Shown: positions 15,786-25,767 of the stretch, one piece after another
Numbering within the stretch: position 1 is the stretch's first letter
How the letters are laid out: every line of letters begins with the position of its first letter
DNA from: CAVWGP01 sp963754645
GTDB taxonomy: Bacteria; Pseudomonadota; Alphaproteobacteria; Bin65
Length of the DNA stretch: 59,286 nucleotides
Direction: 5' to 3'
Assembly (NCBI GenBank): GCA_963754645.1
Contig: CAVWGP010000008.1
Span: forward strand, 1-59,286
Program-made: the position numbers and the translations under genes
Notes under the pieces: generated by a model
Told to the model about the DNA's origin: nothing
Databases searched by the model: none
Seen by the model: only the letters and a program-made list of their open reading frames with translations

Positions 15786-18711
15786 TTATTTCGCGCGCTC
15801 CTGGTTGAGCTTCAGCAGCCGTTCGACGATTTCATCGTCGGAGAGATCGGCGGGCCAGCCATAGGCGGCGGCGACGGCCTCGTCGAGCGCGCGGTGCGCG
15901 TCGGCCAGCCATTGCGGGCGCTGGTTGTAGAGATTGGTCAGGGTCCGCTGCTTGAGTTCCTTGGCCGCCTTTTCGCTCACCGGCAGGAGGCGGTCGGGAT
16001 AGCCGGGCACGACCTCGGGAACGCGTTTCACCAGGTCCGCCGGATTGAGCCAGTTTTCGCGCAATTCGTTAAGCCGTTTGGCCGAAGCAGCGATCCGTTT
16101 GGCTCGACTGTCATTTTCGTATTTTTTTGCTGAAATATTTGGTGTCAATCCATCGGGGAACGGAAAGGTTTCAAAAGTACTCGTTGAAGTATACCGCGGC
16201 CTATCCTCGAGACTAGAACCGAGTTCTCAGCGCCCATAATTCATGAATTCTACTTTGTAATACGCCAAAAAATGTATCATCCGATCGCGTAATTACTATC
16301 AAATTCTTGTCAGGTAACGTCGGCATCGACAAGAAGACAAAAATCCGATATTTTGATACCTCCGGCGTAACCAAATATCGAGACAAGTTGGATATTTTTC
16401 TGCGCATTTCCGGTCGAGGCCAATAGTGCTCCCACCAACGCTCATTCGCCCGAATTTCTCGTTTACCAATTCGAGTTGGCTTTATGTTTTTCTTTGCGTA
16501 CTCAAATGGAGCCTCGAATAAAGCGACATACTCTTGCGAATTATCTAGAGGAAAATCTATAATCCAACAATCTCGGGGGCGCCTCGTCAAATCTATGCCA
16601 TTCCAAAAAGACTTAAGCACGCTAGCGTTAGATTGGGAATTTGGATTTTCTGGCATTTGAAGCCACGTTCGCGCTAATTTTCCCGGTATGTCAAATGGGC
16701 CGGTCTTCTGAATGCCAAGATAGGCACAATCTTTATTTTCTAATAATGGCTTTGCCTTCGTAATATCAGCATTACCTGCTGTTAAATTGGAGAAAATGTG
16801 AGTGACCTTTCGCCCGTCAAGATAAGCATCAGTATTTTCAGTCAAGAGAGAAAAGCTTATCAACGATACTCGGACGGCGGCGCCGTCGATTACCCACGGC
16901 TCATCCGACCATGCGTCATAAATAATCTCCATTGATTCAATTTTATCCAATACAATTCGGTTTGCGCCGCCGCGAATCGAATTCGTCGCGACTAATCCGG
17001 CTCTATTCGCTGTGCCAACTTGTATCATCGCGCGCGCTTTTTCGAACCAATAGCAGACAAGATCCGCCCCTCCAGGTACGCGGCCGCGAAAGGCCTCGCG
17101 CAGCTTTTCGACATAATCCCCGCCGAGCATACCGCGCATGAGTTTGTCGCCAAGGAACGGCGGATTGCCGATTATCGCATCTGACTTCGGCCATTGAGCT
17201 TCGCTTCCGTCCGGATTTAGCAGCGCATCCCGGCATTCGATTTGCGCGAGGCGGCCAAGTATGGGTTGACGGTTGACGCCGCCGGCATTTTTCATCTGCC
17301 ACTGGATTTCACCGATCCAGATGGTGAGTTGCGCCAATTCCGCCGCGTAGGGATTGATTTCGATGCCCATGACGGCGTCGGGCGTGACCTGATCGTTGTC
17401 CGCCGGCAGGCCCATCGCCCGCGCCTCGTTTTCGACCGCCCGGTCAAAGTCCTTTAGATGCATCAACGCGAGATAGAGAAAATTTCCCGAGCCGCAGGCG
17501 GGATCGAGCACGCGATAGCCGCCGAGCCGATGGCGAAAGGCACGGTAGGCGTCGCGCGCGGCATGCTCGGCCTTGGCGCGCGCGGCCGCGCCCTTGGCTT
17601 TCGCTTTCGCTTCGCGCTGCTTGGAAATCTCGGCCTTGACCGCTTCCCACTCGGCCTTGAGCGGGCGCAGAACAACCGGCTCGACGATCTTCATGATCTT
17701 GTCGGGGTCGGTGTAGTGAATGCCGACGCCCTTGTCCGCGCCCGTGTCGAACAAGTTCGCCTGGCTGTGGCGCGCCGTGCCGTTGGGCTTCAGGTCGAAC
17801 AGGCTCGCCATTTCCTTGCGCTTGGCGGGATCGAGGCCGCGCTCGAACAGGGTGCCGAAAATCGAAGGCTCGATCTGGCTCCAATCGAGCAACGTCGCAT
17901 CGCGCAGAGCGTTGATCTGCGTGAAATTCAGCGGAATCACATCGTCGTCTCCGAACAACCCGCCGTTAAACCAGCGAATGCGCTTCGCGCCGAAGCGGCC
18001 GTCCCGCTCGCGCATGGCCTTGAAAAGGTCCGTGGTGACGCCGGCAAACAAACCGATTTCACGCACCGACTGTTCGACCAGCTCGCCGAATACGTTGTCG
18101 GGCAGCAGGCCGGTGTCCTCGGCAAACATGCAGAACACGAGCTTGTTCAGGAAATGCGCGACGCGGCGCGGATCGTTTCCGGCGCGGCGCAGCTCATTGG
18201 CAAGCTCGCCGATCTTGGCCGCAGCCTCGGCCGTGGCCTTTTCGCGGGATATGTCCGGCCGCAGCTTTTCCGGGTCGAGAAACGCCGCGCGCAAGCGTTC
18301 GCGCGCCTCGACGCTCGTTAGCTCATTCACCGGGATGCGGTACACTTGCTTCACCGTGTTGGTGAAGTTGGTGTGAATCTGGATTTCCCGCATGTCGCTG
18401 ACGATCAACAGCGGCGGGTTGTCGAGCGCGTCGATGTAGTCCTTGAGCTGGCGATAAGCCGCGACGAGGCTTTTCCGCGGCCCCTTGTATTCCCAGGCGA
18501 AGCAGCGCCGTTTGAAGACATCGACTTCGCCGGCTTCCTGGCCGGGCTTCTTGACGCGGACGGCGAATTCGTAGTCCTTCGTCGGGATGCCGAGATCGCC
18601 GGGCTTCGGCACGCCGAGCACGTCGCAAAGATCGAGAAAGTGCGGCTGCGACGCGGCGCGCTCTTTGCGCTCCAACTCGCGCCATTTGGCGATAAAATCT
18701 TCCGGCGTCAT
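15786..18711 (-). CDS. MmeI-like fused restriction endonuclease-methyltransferase (type IIL/IIG), frameshifted near the C terminus
   Basis: From MTPEDFIAKW (ATG 18711) the enzyme has an N-terminal nuclease domain with a PD-(D/E)xK-type site (D64, E74-Y-K76 in AWEYKG). A helical connector follows, then a gamma-class adenine methyltransferase with SAM motif DPACGSGN (403-410) and catalytic NPPF (516-519), and a target-recognition domain. The first frame stops at 16213 just after SRIHELWALR. Dropping one base at 16221 continues it as TGSSLEDRPRYTSTSTFETF and on through the MmeI C-terminal segment (YNQRPQWLADAH...) to 15786, about 974 residues. The recognition part (about 16085-17050) is far more AT-rich than the rest. 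One protein would both cut and methylate DNA at a sequence I cannot predict. Confidence 0.9.
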
Positions 18712-18846
18712 CGGCGCGAGAGTGCCACACGCGGCGGCCTCGGCGCCACCGCCAAGACGCGGGCACGGCAAAGGCCCTTATTGCCGCTCACGCGGAATCC
18801 GGCCGATGGCTTCCGTATCGCGCCGGACGGATCGTCCGGATACCGT

Positions 18847-19557
18847 TCACTCCGCCCGCGCCCCTTTGCCGTAATTGCATTCGGAACACAGCACGCGCAG
18901 ATTTTCCGGCTTCGTCTCGCCGCCGAGGGCAACCGGGATTTTGTGATCGACATGGAGGCGCACCGTGCGGTCGAGCTTGGGATCGGCGCCGCAGGAGGTG
19001 CAGCGGTGCTCGTCGCGCACCAAAACATAGTAGCGCAACGCCGTCGGGATATTGCCTTTCGCGGCGGCGAGGCGCGATGTCCGATAGGCTGCCGTCTTTG
19101 CGGCGCGTGCGGCGGGATCGGCGGCGCCGACATTGCCGGGATTGTCGTCCGACATCGGCCACGCCGAGAGATCGCCGGCGCGGTAGGCCTCGTAGGCCTG
19201 GAGCGTCGCGGTCCAGCCGCCGAAGCGCGCGTCGTAGGCCATGCCGCTAATCCGGGATGGCGGACGGTGAGTTTCGTTGCGCCGGGGCGCGCGGCCATAG
19301 TGCCGCCAAAGCATGTCGAGATTCGCGTAGCATTGTTCCCAAGTGTAGCGCCGGCTCGTATCGCCCGGACTCCGTGGCGGCGGCAGCTCGAACGGTGGGC
19401 GCGACTGCTCCGCGGCGTTGGCGATGTCCGGTGGTTCAATCCGATCCGCTTGGATTGGCAATATCGGACTGCCATGGTGTGGTCGCTGCGCAGCTTTTCG
19501 TTCAGCGCGACTTGAACGATTGGTGGCGCGAAACCGACAGTGGGCAACTCCTTCCAA
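18847..19557 (-). CDS. HNH endonuclease with an HNH-associated repeat
   Basis: The C-terminal 80 residues are a clear HNH nuclease: two zinc-type Cys in HRCTSCG, the catalytic LHVDHKIPVALGGETKPENL, and CSECNYGKG. Upstream, YTWEQCYANLDMLWRHYGRA plus FGGWTATLQAYEAY resembles the homing-endonuclease-associated repeat found with such HNH domains. The first 60 residues (before TSRRYTWEQ) are low complexity and proline-rich, so the true start is uncertain; ATG 19557 gives 236 residues, and a TTG near 19462 is an alternative. It is upstream of and codirectional with the MmeI-like gene, with 135 bases between, so it is probably part of the same defence island. Confidence 0.82.
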   Translation of the reverse strand: MEGVAHCRFRATNRSSRAERKAAQRPHHGSPILPIQADRIEPPDIANAAEQSRPPFELPPPRSPGDTSRRYTWEQCYANLDMLWRHYGRAPRRNETHRPPSRISGMAYDARFGGWTATLQAYEAYRAGDLSAWPMSDDNPGNVGAADPAARAAKTAAYRTSRLAAAKGNIPTALRYYVLVRDEHRCTSCGADPKLDRTVRLHVDHKIPVALGGETKPENLRVLCSECNYGKGARAE

Positions 19558-19687
19558 CCACCGATATCCTGCTAAAATATTGTATCTGACATAAGTTTTC
19601 CTTCCCGGCAGACGAAATCCAGCGTCATTGTGCCAGAATCATTTTTTTCTGCACCGTACAGGATAAAAGCGACGGGACGGAACATGC

Positions 19688-19733
19688 CAAAGGGGCCTGA
19701 CCCCAATATCTTCATAGGGGTCAGGCCCCTTTG
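19688..19733. terminator. Perfect 17-base-pair hairpin (GGGGTCAGGCCCCTTTG type)
   Basis: 19688-19704 is perfectly complementary to 19717-19733 with a 12-base loop. The right arm reads GGGGTCAGGCCCCTTTG. It lies in the 710-base gene-free stretch between the HNH gene and the RND operon. By structure it could terminate transcription in either direction; by sequence it also looks like a dispersed palindromic repeat. No second copy is in the window. Confidence 0.65.
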
Positions 19734-19764
19734 CCACGATTGGCTCCGAATTTGGCTTAGGGTT

Positions 19765-20112
19765 GCATCACCGATGACCGCCCCTTCACATGCCCCCGCC
19801 CCGCTCATCCCGAATGTCGCGCTGCTTGCTTCGAGCGCGCCCTGTTATGCAATTCGGCGCAATTGAATTCTGCGCCCAGGCTCGGTGGCCGGGGTGACAG
19901 GATTCGTTCCAGGTCATGGATCGAAAATCGCACTGATCGGCGCCCCGGCTGGCTGAGGCCGGGCCAAGCCGTCGGGAGCCAGGTACGGCGAGGCGGCGCA
20001 TCATGGCCCGCTCAGGTGGCGAAGCAATCGACCGATCGCCGTGCAATTTCCATGCGACCGTGCCTTGTTCGATATTGCCGCGGGCCGTCGCTATTCGAAT
20101 CTGCGCCAGATG
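19765..20112 (+). pseudogene. Decayed copy of the 5' end of the downstream aminotransferase gene, split by a repeat element
   Basis: Positions 19765-19811 match 24584-24630, the start region of the class V aminotransferase gene, with only three differences by eye; both contain ATGACCGCCCCTTC and GCCCCGCTCATCCCG. A second block, about 20062-20112, matches the next part of that gene (from about 24640), sharing CTTGTTCGATATT and CTGCGCC with scattered changes. The roughly 250 bases between contain a dispersed repeat. This looks like a truncated, interrupted duplicate. The two copies bracket the RND efflux operon. Confidence 0.6.
19833..19955 (+). repeat. Dispersed intergenic repeat, copy 1
   Basis: This stretch is clearly homologous, over about 120 bases, to the reverse complement of 29757-29880. 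Shared blocks include AGCGCGCCCT, GGCTCGGTGGCCGGGGTGAC and CAGGTCATNGATCGAAAAT. This copy is more degenerate: the CCCCGGC/GCCGGGG hairpin arms are partly lost. It interrupts the decayed aminotransferase fragment. It looks like a small non-coding mobile or REP-type element. Confidence 0.75.
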
Positions 20113-20268
20113 GTGTATCAACTGTCTGGCCACTGATCGCGACCGGATGAAAGTTCGGTCGAAGATCAACTGCGCAATAATCGATTGCCTTGCCTACAAT
20201 CGCGGTCTCTAATCGCGGCGGGATTCGATCGGCATCCGGGCCCCCTTCACCGACCGGCAGGTATTGCG

Positions 20269-21384
20269 ATGCGGTTCAACGTGCGGCGGCTAGCGATTTT
20301 CGGCTTCATCATCGCCATCGTGGCCGGCTTGGCCTGGTACTTCGTGTACCGCGCGCAGACGGGCACGGGCACGCCCGACCCTTCGCGCACAGCCGCGACG
20401 CAACCCGAGCGCGCGGACCAACCCGGCACGGGACGGCGGCGCGGCGGCGCGGCGCAGCGCGTCGTTGTCGCCGCGGTCAAGGTCGAGACCATCGGCGACC
20501 GCGTCGCCGCCGTCGGCACCGGCCGTGCCGTTCGCAGCTTGACGATTTCGGCGGAAGTGGCCGGTATCATCGAGGAAATGAAGTTTTCGGCGGGCCAAAC
20601 GGTCAAGGCCGGCGAGCCGCTGGTCAAGCTCAAGAGCGAGGCCGAGGAAATCGCCGTCAAGCTTGCGCAAGTGAAGATCGACGAGGCCGTGGCCAATCTC
20701 AGGCGCTACGAGTCGCTGCGCGATGGCGTGCCGGCGATCCAGGTGCAGCAGGCGCGCACGGCGGTGGCGCTCGCCCAGGCCGAACTCGATGCCAAGCAAT
20801 ACGAGTTCCGGCGCCGCACGGTCCACGCGCCGTTCGGCGGCGTCATGGGCCTCACCATGCTCGGCAAAGGCGATTTCTTGCAGGCCGGCGCGCCCATCGC
20901 CACAATCGATGACCGCACGAGCCTGCTCGTCGCTTTCGTCGTCGCCGAACGCGTCGCCGGCTCGCTGACGCTCGGCCAGGACGTGCGCGCCACCACGCCG
21001 GCGCTGCAAGGCATGGTCGTGCTCGGCAAGATCTCGGCGCTCGACACGCGCATCGACAGCGCCTCGCGCACCATGCGCGCGGAAGCGACCCTGCCCAACG
21101 CACAGAACCGCCTGATCGCGGGGATGACGTTCTCGGTTTCGGTGAACATCCCGGGCGAAAAGCTGCCGGTCATCCCGGGGCTCGCGATCCAGTGGGACCG
21201 CAATGGCGCCTTCGTTTGGCAGTTCGGCGCCGACAACACGGTCAAGCGCATCGGCGTCACCATCCGCCGGCGCGAGAACGACAGCGTCGCCGTCGAGGCC
21301 GGCCTCAAGGACGGCGACCGGGTGGTGATCGAAGGCGCGCAGGGCCTGCGCGAGGGTGCCAGCGTTACCTTGGCGCCGAACTAG
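20269..21384 (+). CDS. RND efflux periplasmic adaptor (membrane fusion protein)
   Basis: From MRFNVRRLAIFGFIIAIVAG (ATG 20269) the product has 371 residues. It has an N-terminal membrane anchor, a Pro/Arg-rich linker and the HlyD-like adaptor fold: lipoyl half-motifs SAEVAGIIEEMKFSAGQTVK and FRRRTVHAPFGGVMGL, a short hairpin (AQVKIDEAVANLRRYE) and a beta-barrel domain (GQDVRATTPALQGMVVLG). It links the inner-membrane RND pump to an outer-membrane channel. The pump gene starts 10 bases downstream. No channel gene is in this operon; the TolC-like gene at 54-56 kb belongs to another cluster. Confidence 0.93.
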   Translation: MRFNVRRLAIFGFIIAIVAGLAWYFVYRAQTGTGTPDPSRTAATQPERADQPGTGRRRGGAAQRVVVAAVKVETIGDRVAAVGTGRAVRSLTISAEVAGIIEEMKFSAGQTVKAGEPLVKLKSEAEEIAVKLAQVKIDEAVANLRRYESLRDGVPAIQVQQARTAVALAQAELDAKQYEFRRRTVHAPFGGVMGLTMLGKGDFLQAGAPIATIDDRTSLLVAFVVAERVAGSLTLGQDVRATTPALQGMVVLGKISALDTRIDSASRTMRAEATLPNAQNRLIAGMTFSVSVNIPGEKLPVIPGLAIQWDRNGAFVWQFGADNTVKRIGVTIRRRENDSVAVEAGLKDGDRVVIEGAQGLREGASVTLAPN

Positions 21385-21394
21385 GGCCGCGGCG

Positions 21395-24300
21395 ATGAGC
21401 GAAGCGGAAATCGGGAGCGAAACAAAGCGCGCCGGCGCGACGGCGCTGTTCATCCGGCGCCCGGTGCTCGCCTTCGTGCTCAATCTCCTGATCATGATCG
21501 GCGGCTTCGCGGCGTTGCAGGGCATCGAGATCCGCGAGCTGCCGAACGTCGACCAGCCGGTCGTCACGATCACCACACCCTACCAGGGTGCGACGCCCGA
21601 AACGATCGACGCGCAGGTCACGAGCCTGATCGAAAGCGCGGTCGCGCGCGTGCAGGGCGTGAGTTCGATTTCGTCGCAATCGTCCTACGGCCAGAGCCGA
21701 GTGACCGTGACATTCACCGCCGCCACCGACCTGAACGTCGCCGCCAGCGACGTGCGCGAGGCGGTGGCGCGCATCGCCCGGCGCTTGCCCGAGAAGATCG
21801 ACCCGCCGACGGTGGTCAAAGCCGACGCCGACGCGACGCCGATCATGCAGCTCGCCGTGTCGTCGCAAACCATGTCGGTCGACGAGCTCACCCGCCTTGT
21901 CCAGGACCGCATCGTCCAGCGCCTGACGGCGGTGGCGGGCGTGGCCGACGCCACGACCTACGGCACGCGGGCAGGCATCATCCGCGTCGCCGTCAACCAA
22001 GTGGCGCTGGCGAGCCGCGGCCTCACCATGCAAGACGTCGTCACCGCGCTGGGACGCGCGGCGCTCGACACGCCCTCGGGCGCGCTCGAAAACCGCGATC
22101 AATCGCTCCTCGTTCGCACCGAAGCGCCGGTCACGACGGCGGCCGAGGTTGCCGCGCTCTACATCAACGACGTGACCGTCATCGGCGATGTCGCCACGGT
22201 GCGCGCCGCCTCGGAGACGCCGAGCTCGGTCACGCGCCTCGGCGGCCGGCCCGCCATCGGCATCGGCATCCTGCGCCAGGCACAATCCAACACGCTGGAT
22301 ATCTCGGTGGGCGTGCGCGCCGCGCTTGACGAGCTGCGGCGCGACGCGCCGCCCGGCACCACGATCGCCGTCGTCTCCGACGATGCCGTGTTCGTCCGCG
22401 CGTCGATCACCGAGGTCGTCGAGGCGCTGCTCATCGCCACCGCGATCGTCATCCTGGTCATTTTCCTGTTTCTGGGCTCGGCGCGCGCGACGCTCATTCC
22501 GGCGATCACGATCCCGGTCTGCACGCTCGGCACGGTTGCCGGCATCTGGATGGCCGGGTTTTCGATCAACATCTTCACCCTGTTCGCGCTGGTGCTGGCG
22601 ACCGGCCTGGTTGTCGACGACGCCATCGTCGTGCTCGAAAACATCGAGCGCTGGCGCGCCCGGGGCATGGGCCAGCGCGCCGCCGCCGTGCTCGGCACGC
22701 GCGAGGTTTTCTTCGCCGTCATTTCGACCACGGCGACCTTGGCCGCGGTCTTCATCCCGATCTCGTTCCTGCCCGGCACCGCGGGCAAGATGTTCGGCGA
22801 GTTCGGCTTCGTGCTCGCCTTCGCGGTCGGGATTTCGGCCTTCGTGGCGCTAGTGCTGTGCCCGGTGCTGGCCGCCAAGCTGCCCGACCGGCGCCGGCAC
22901 GATGCCGCGGCGCGCCCGCCGAAAGCATTGGGCCGCGCGTGGGCGCGCGCCGGCGCGGCGGCGGCGAGCTTCTACGGCGGCTCGCTCGAGATGGCGCTGC
23001 GCTTCCGCTGGATCGTGCTGGCCGGCGCCGGCGCCTTCGCGGCCGCGGCCACCGCGATCTTCTTCGCTCTCCCGCTGGAACTCACGCCGGCCGAGGACCG
23101 CGGCACGATCACGATATCCGCCCGCGCGCCGCAGGGCGTCAATCTCGGCTACATGACCGAGCAAGTGGCGAAGATCGAGGACATCCTGCAGGACTACGTC
23201 CGCGGCGGCGAGGTCGTCAACGTTCTCTCCTTCGTCGGCCGCGGCGGGACCAACCAGGCGACGATCAACGCGACGCTGGCACCGTGGTCGGCGCGCAAGC
23301 GCAGCCAACAGCAGATCCAATCCGAGCTGCAGCGCCGCTTCCTCGCCGTGCCGGCTCTGCGCCTTTCGATGCGCACGGCCAACAGCCTCGGCATTCGCGG
23401 CGCCGGCACCGGACTCAACTTCGCCATCGTCGGCGCCGACTATGGCGGGATGGCCGAAGCCGCCGACAGGCTCGTGGCCGCGATGTCCCGGAATCCGGGC
23501 TTCGCCGACGCGCAACCCACTTACGAAACCTCGCAGCCGCAGTTGAATATCCTGATCGACCGCGAGGCGGCGACCAAGCTCGGCATTTCGATCGAAGCGG
23601 TCACGACGGTGATACGCACCCTGGTCGCCGAATATAAGGCGGCACAGCTTTTCGTGCGCGACCGTATCGTCGATGTGGTGCTGACGTTCGGGCGGAAGGC
23701 CGATCAACGACCCGACCGACGTTGAGAACCTGTTCATCAAGGCCAAGGACGGGCGCTTCATCCCGCTGTCATCGGTCGTCACGATCAGGGAGATCGCGGT
23801 CGCGCCGGGTCTCGGCCGTGAAAGCCAGCGCCGCGCCGTGCCGATCCGCGCCGGGCTCGTCGAGGGCTATGCGATGTCGCAGGCGATCGCCGACATGCGG
23901 GCGCTGGCCCGCAGCACCCTGCCTGCCGGCATGAGCACGGTCCTGCTCGGCGAGGCCGCAACCTTGGAACAGGGCACGCGCAGCGGCCTCATCGTCTTTG
24001 CCTTCGCCATCGTCATCGTTTTCCTCGTGCTGGCGGCACAGTTCGAGAGCCTGGTCAGCGCCCTCGTGATCATGCTGACCGTGCCGTTCGGCCTGGCTGC
24101 CGCCATCTACGCCATCGTGCTGACCGGCGGTTCGCTCAATTACTATAGCCAGATCGGACTGGTCCTGCTGGTCGGCATCGTCGCCAAGAACGGGATCCTG
24201 GTGGTCGAGTTTGCCGACCGATTGCGCGATCAGGGGGTGCCAGTGGCGAGCGCGATCCGCCAATCGGCCACGATCCGGCTGCGCCCGGTTCTGATGACGA

Positions 24301-24551
24301 TGATCGCAACCGTGATCGGCGGCCTGCCGCTGGTGTTCGCCTTCGGCGCCGGCGCCGAGGCGCGCTCGGCGCTGGGCTGGATCGTGGTCGGCGGCCTGGG
24401 CTTCGCCACCATTTTCACGCTCTATCTGATCCCGGTCTTTTATTCCCTCCTTGCCGGCCTCGCCAAGCCGAGCGCCGAGGAAGCCCACGCGCTCGAATCC
24501 GAACTCGCCGCCGCCGACCAGGTTCAAACACATGCGCGACGACGGCTTTGA
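21395..24551 (+). CDS. RND multidrug-type efflux pump (HAE family), broken by a +1 frameshift
   Basis: ATG 21395 starts an RND transporter with IRRPVLAFVLNLLIMIGGFA, the membrane-domain proton-relay motif GLVVDDAIVVLENI, and a second half containing SQIGLVLLVGIVAKNGILVV. The first frame stops at 23725 after LTFGRKADQ. Deleting one G of the GGG at 23690-23692 gives LTFGGRPINDPTDVENLF, the expected family sequence, and carries on to 24551 for about 1051 residues, the normal pump length. It forms a trimeric drug/proton antiporter with the adaptor encoded upstream. Substrates are unknown. The break lies in the second half's periplasmic domain. Confidence 0.92.
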
Positions 24552-24591
24552 AAGCAGGCGGGGATCTCCGATGCCGAAGATTGCAACACCG

Positions 24592-25767
24592 ATGACCGCC
24601 CCTTCGCACGCCCCCGCCCCGCTCATCCCGTGCCAGCGCTCCTTGTTCGATATTCCCGAGGACGTGGCCTATTTGAACTGCGCCTATATATCCCCGCTGA
24701 TGCGCTCCGCCGTCGCCGCCGGCTTGCGCGGCGCCGAGCGCAAGGCGCGGCCGTGGGAGATCGTGCCGCCGGATTTTTTCACCGAGGCGGACCGGGCGCG
24801 GGCGCTGTTCGCGCGCTTGGTCGGCGCCGAGGCGGGCGACATCGCGCTGCTTCCCTCGACCAGCTACGGCACGGCGACGGCGGCGATCAATATCCCGGTT
24901 GTGGCCGGGCAGCGCATCGTCGTGCTCGCCGAACAATTTCCGTCGAACGTTTACGCGTGGCGCGAACTCGCCAAGCGCACCGGCGCCGAGCTGCACACCG
25001 TGCCCCGCCCGGCCGACGACGATTGGACCTCGGCCATTCTCGCGGCGCTCGACGCGCGCTGCGCGCTGCTCGCCGTGCCGCATGTGCATTGGACCGACGG
25101 CGCCATGCTCGATCTCGTCCGCCTCGGACGGCGCTTGCGCGAGCTTGGCACCGCCCTCGTCATCGACGCCACGCAGTCGCTCGGCGCCCTGCCGCTCGAT
25201 GTGCGCCAGGTCCAGCCGGACTATCTGATCGCCGCCACCTACAAATGGCTGCTCGGTCCCTATGGCGGCGGCTTCATGTATGTGGCGCCGCGCCGGCAGG
25301 ACGGACGGCCGCTCGAGGAACATTGGAGCACCCGGCGCGGCAGCGTGAATTTCAATCGCCTGATCGATTATCGCGACGAATACGAGCCCGGCGCCGCGCG
25401 CTTCGATGTCGGCGAAAAGCTCAATATCCATGTGCTGCCCATGGCGATCGCGGCGCTGGAGCAGATCCTGGCCTGGGGCACCGATGCGATCCAGGCGACG
25501 CTGCGCGCGATGACCGACCGGCTGGCCGAGCGCGTGGCGCCGCTCGGCATCCAGCCGCTGCCGCGCGCGCGGCGCGCCGGCCATTATCTCGGCCTGCGCT
25601 TCGCCGGCGGCGTGCCGGACGGGCTGGCCGAGCGCATGGCGCGGGCCAAGGTCTTCATCAGCGTGCGCGGCCGCGACGCGATCCGCGTGACGCCGCATCT
25701 ATGGGTTTCGGGCGCGGACGAAGACCGCTTCGTGGAAACGCTGCAAGCGGCGATCCGGGCGGGTTAA
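24592..25767 (+). CDS. Class V (cysteine desulfurase/selenocysteine lyase-like) aminotransferase
   Basis: A 391-residue fold-type I PLP enzyme. Markers are FDIPEDVAYLNCAYISPLMR near the N terminus, ALLPSTSYGTATA binding the PLP phosphate, the aspartate in TALVIDATQSLGALPLD, and the PLP lysine in AATYKWLLGPYG. C-terminal ARAKVFISVRGRDAIRVTPH is typical. Relatives include cysteine desulfurases, kynureninase-like and isopenicillin-N-epimerase-like enzymes; the substrate is not evident. An ATG at 24571 is an alternative start. The first 120 bases have a decayed duplicate near 19.8-20.1 kb. Its stop overlaps that of the convergent CsaA-like gene by 4 bases. Confidence 0.9.
   Translation: MTAPSHAPAPLIPCQRSLFDIPEDVAYLNCAYISPLMRSAVAAGLRGAERKARPWEIVPPDFFTEADRARALFARLVGAEAGDIALLPSTSYGTATAAINIPVVAGQRIVVLAEQFPSNVYAWRELAKRTGAELHTVPRPADDDWTSAILAALDARCALLAVPHVHWTDGAMLDLVRLGRRLRELGTALVIDATQSLGALPLDVRQVQPDYLIAATYKWLLGPYGGGFMYVAPRRQDGRPLEEHWSTRRGSVNFNRLIDYRDEYEPGAARFDVGEKLNIHVLPMAIAALEQILAWGTDAIQATLRAMTDRLAERVAPLGIQPLPRARRAGHYLGLRFAGGVPDGLAERMARAKVFISVRGRDAIRVTPHLWVSGADEDRFVETLQAAIRAG

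Noticed and set aside
19572..19808. A 78-residue minus-strand frame in the scar region
   Set aside because: It runs through the 17-base-pair hairpin and the aminotransferase-derived repeat, so part of it is repeat sequence. Its other end (ALDFVCREG-like tail) matches nothing I recognise.
13056..23704. Programmed +1 frameshifting as the explanation for the kinase and RND breaks
   Set aside because: No shared slippery site or downstream structure is evident, the families are not known for recoding, and four other genes in the window show the same one-base excess.
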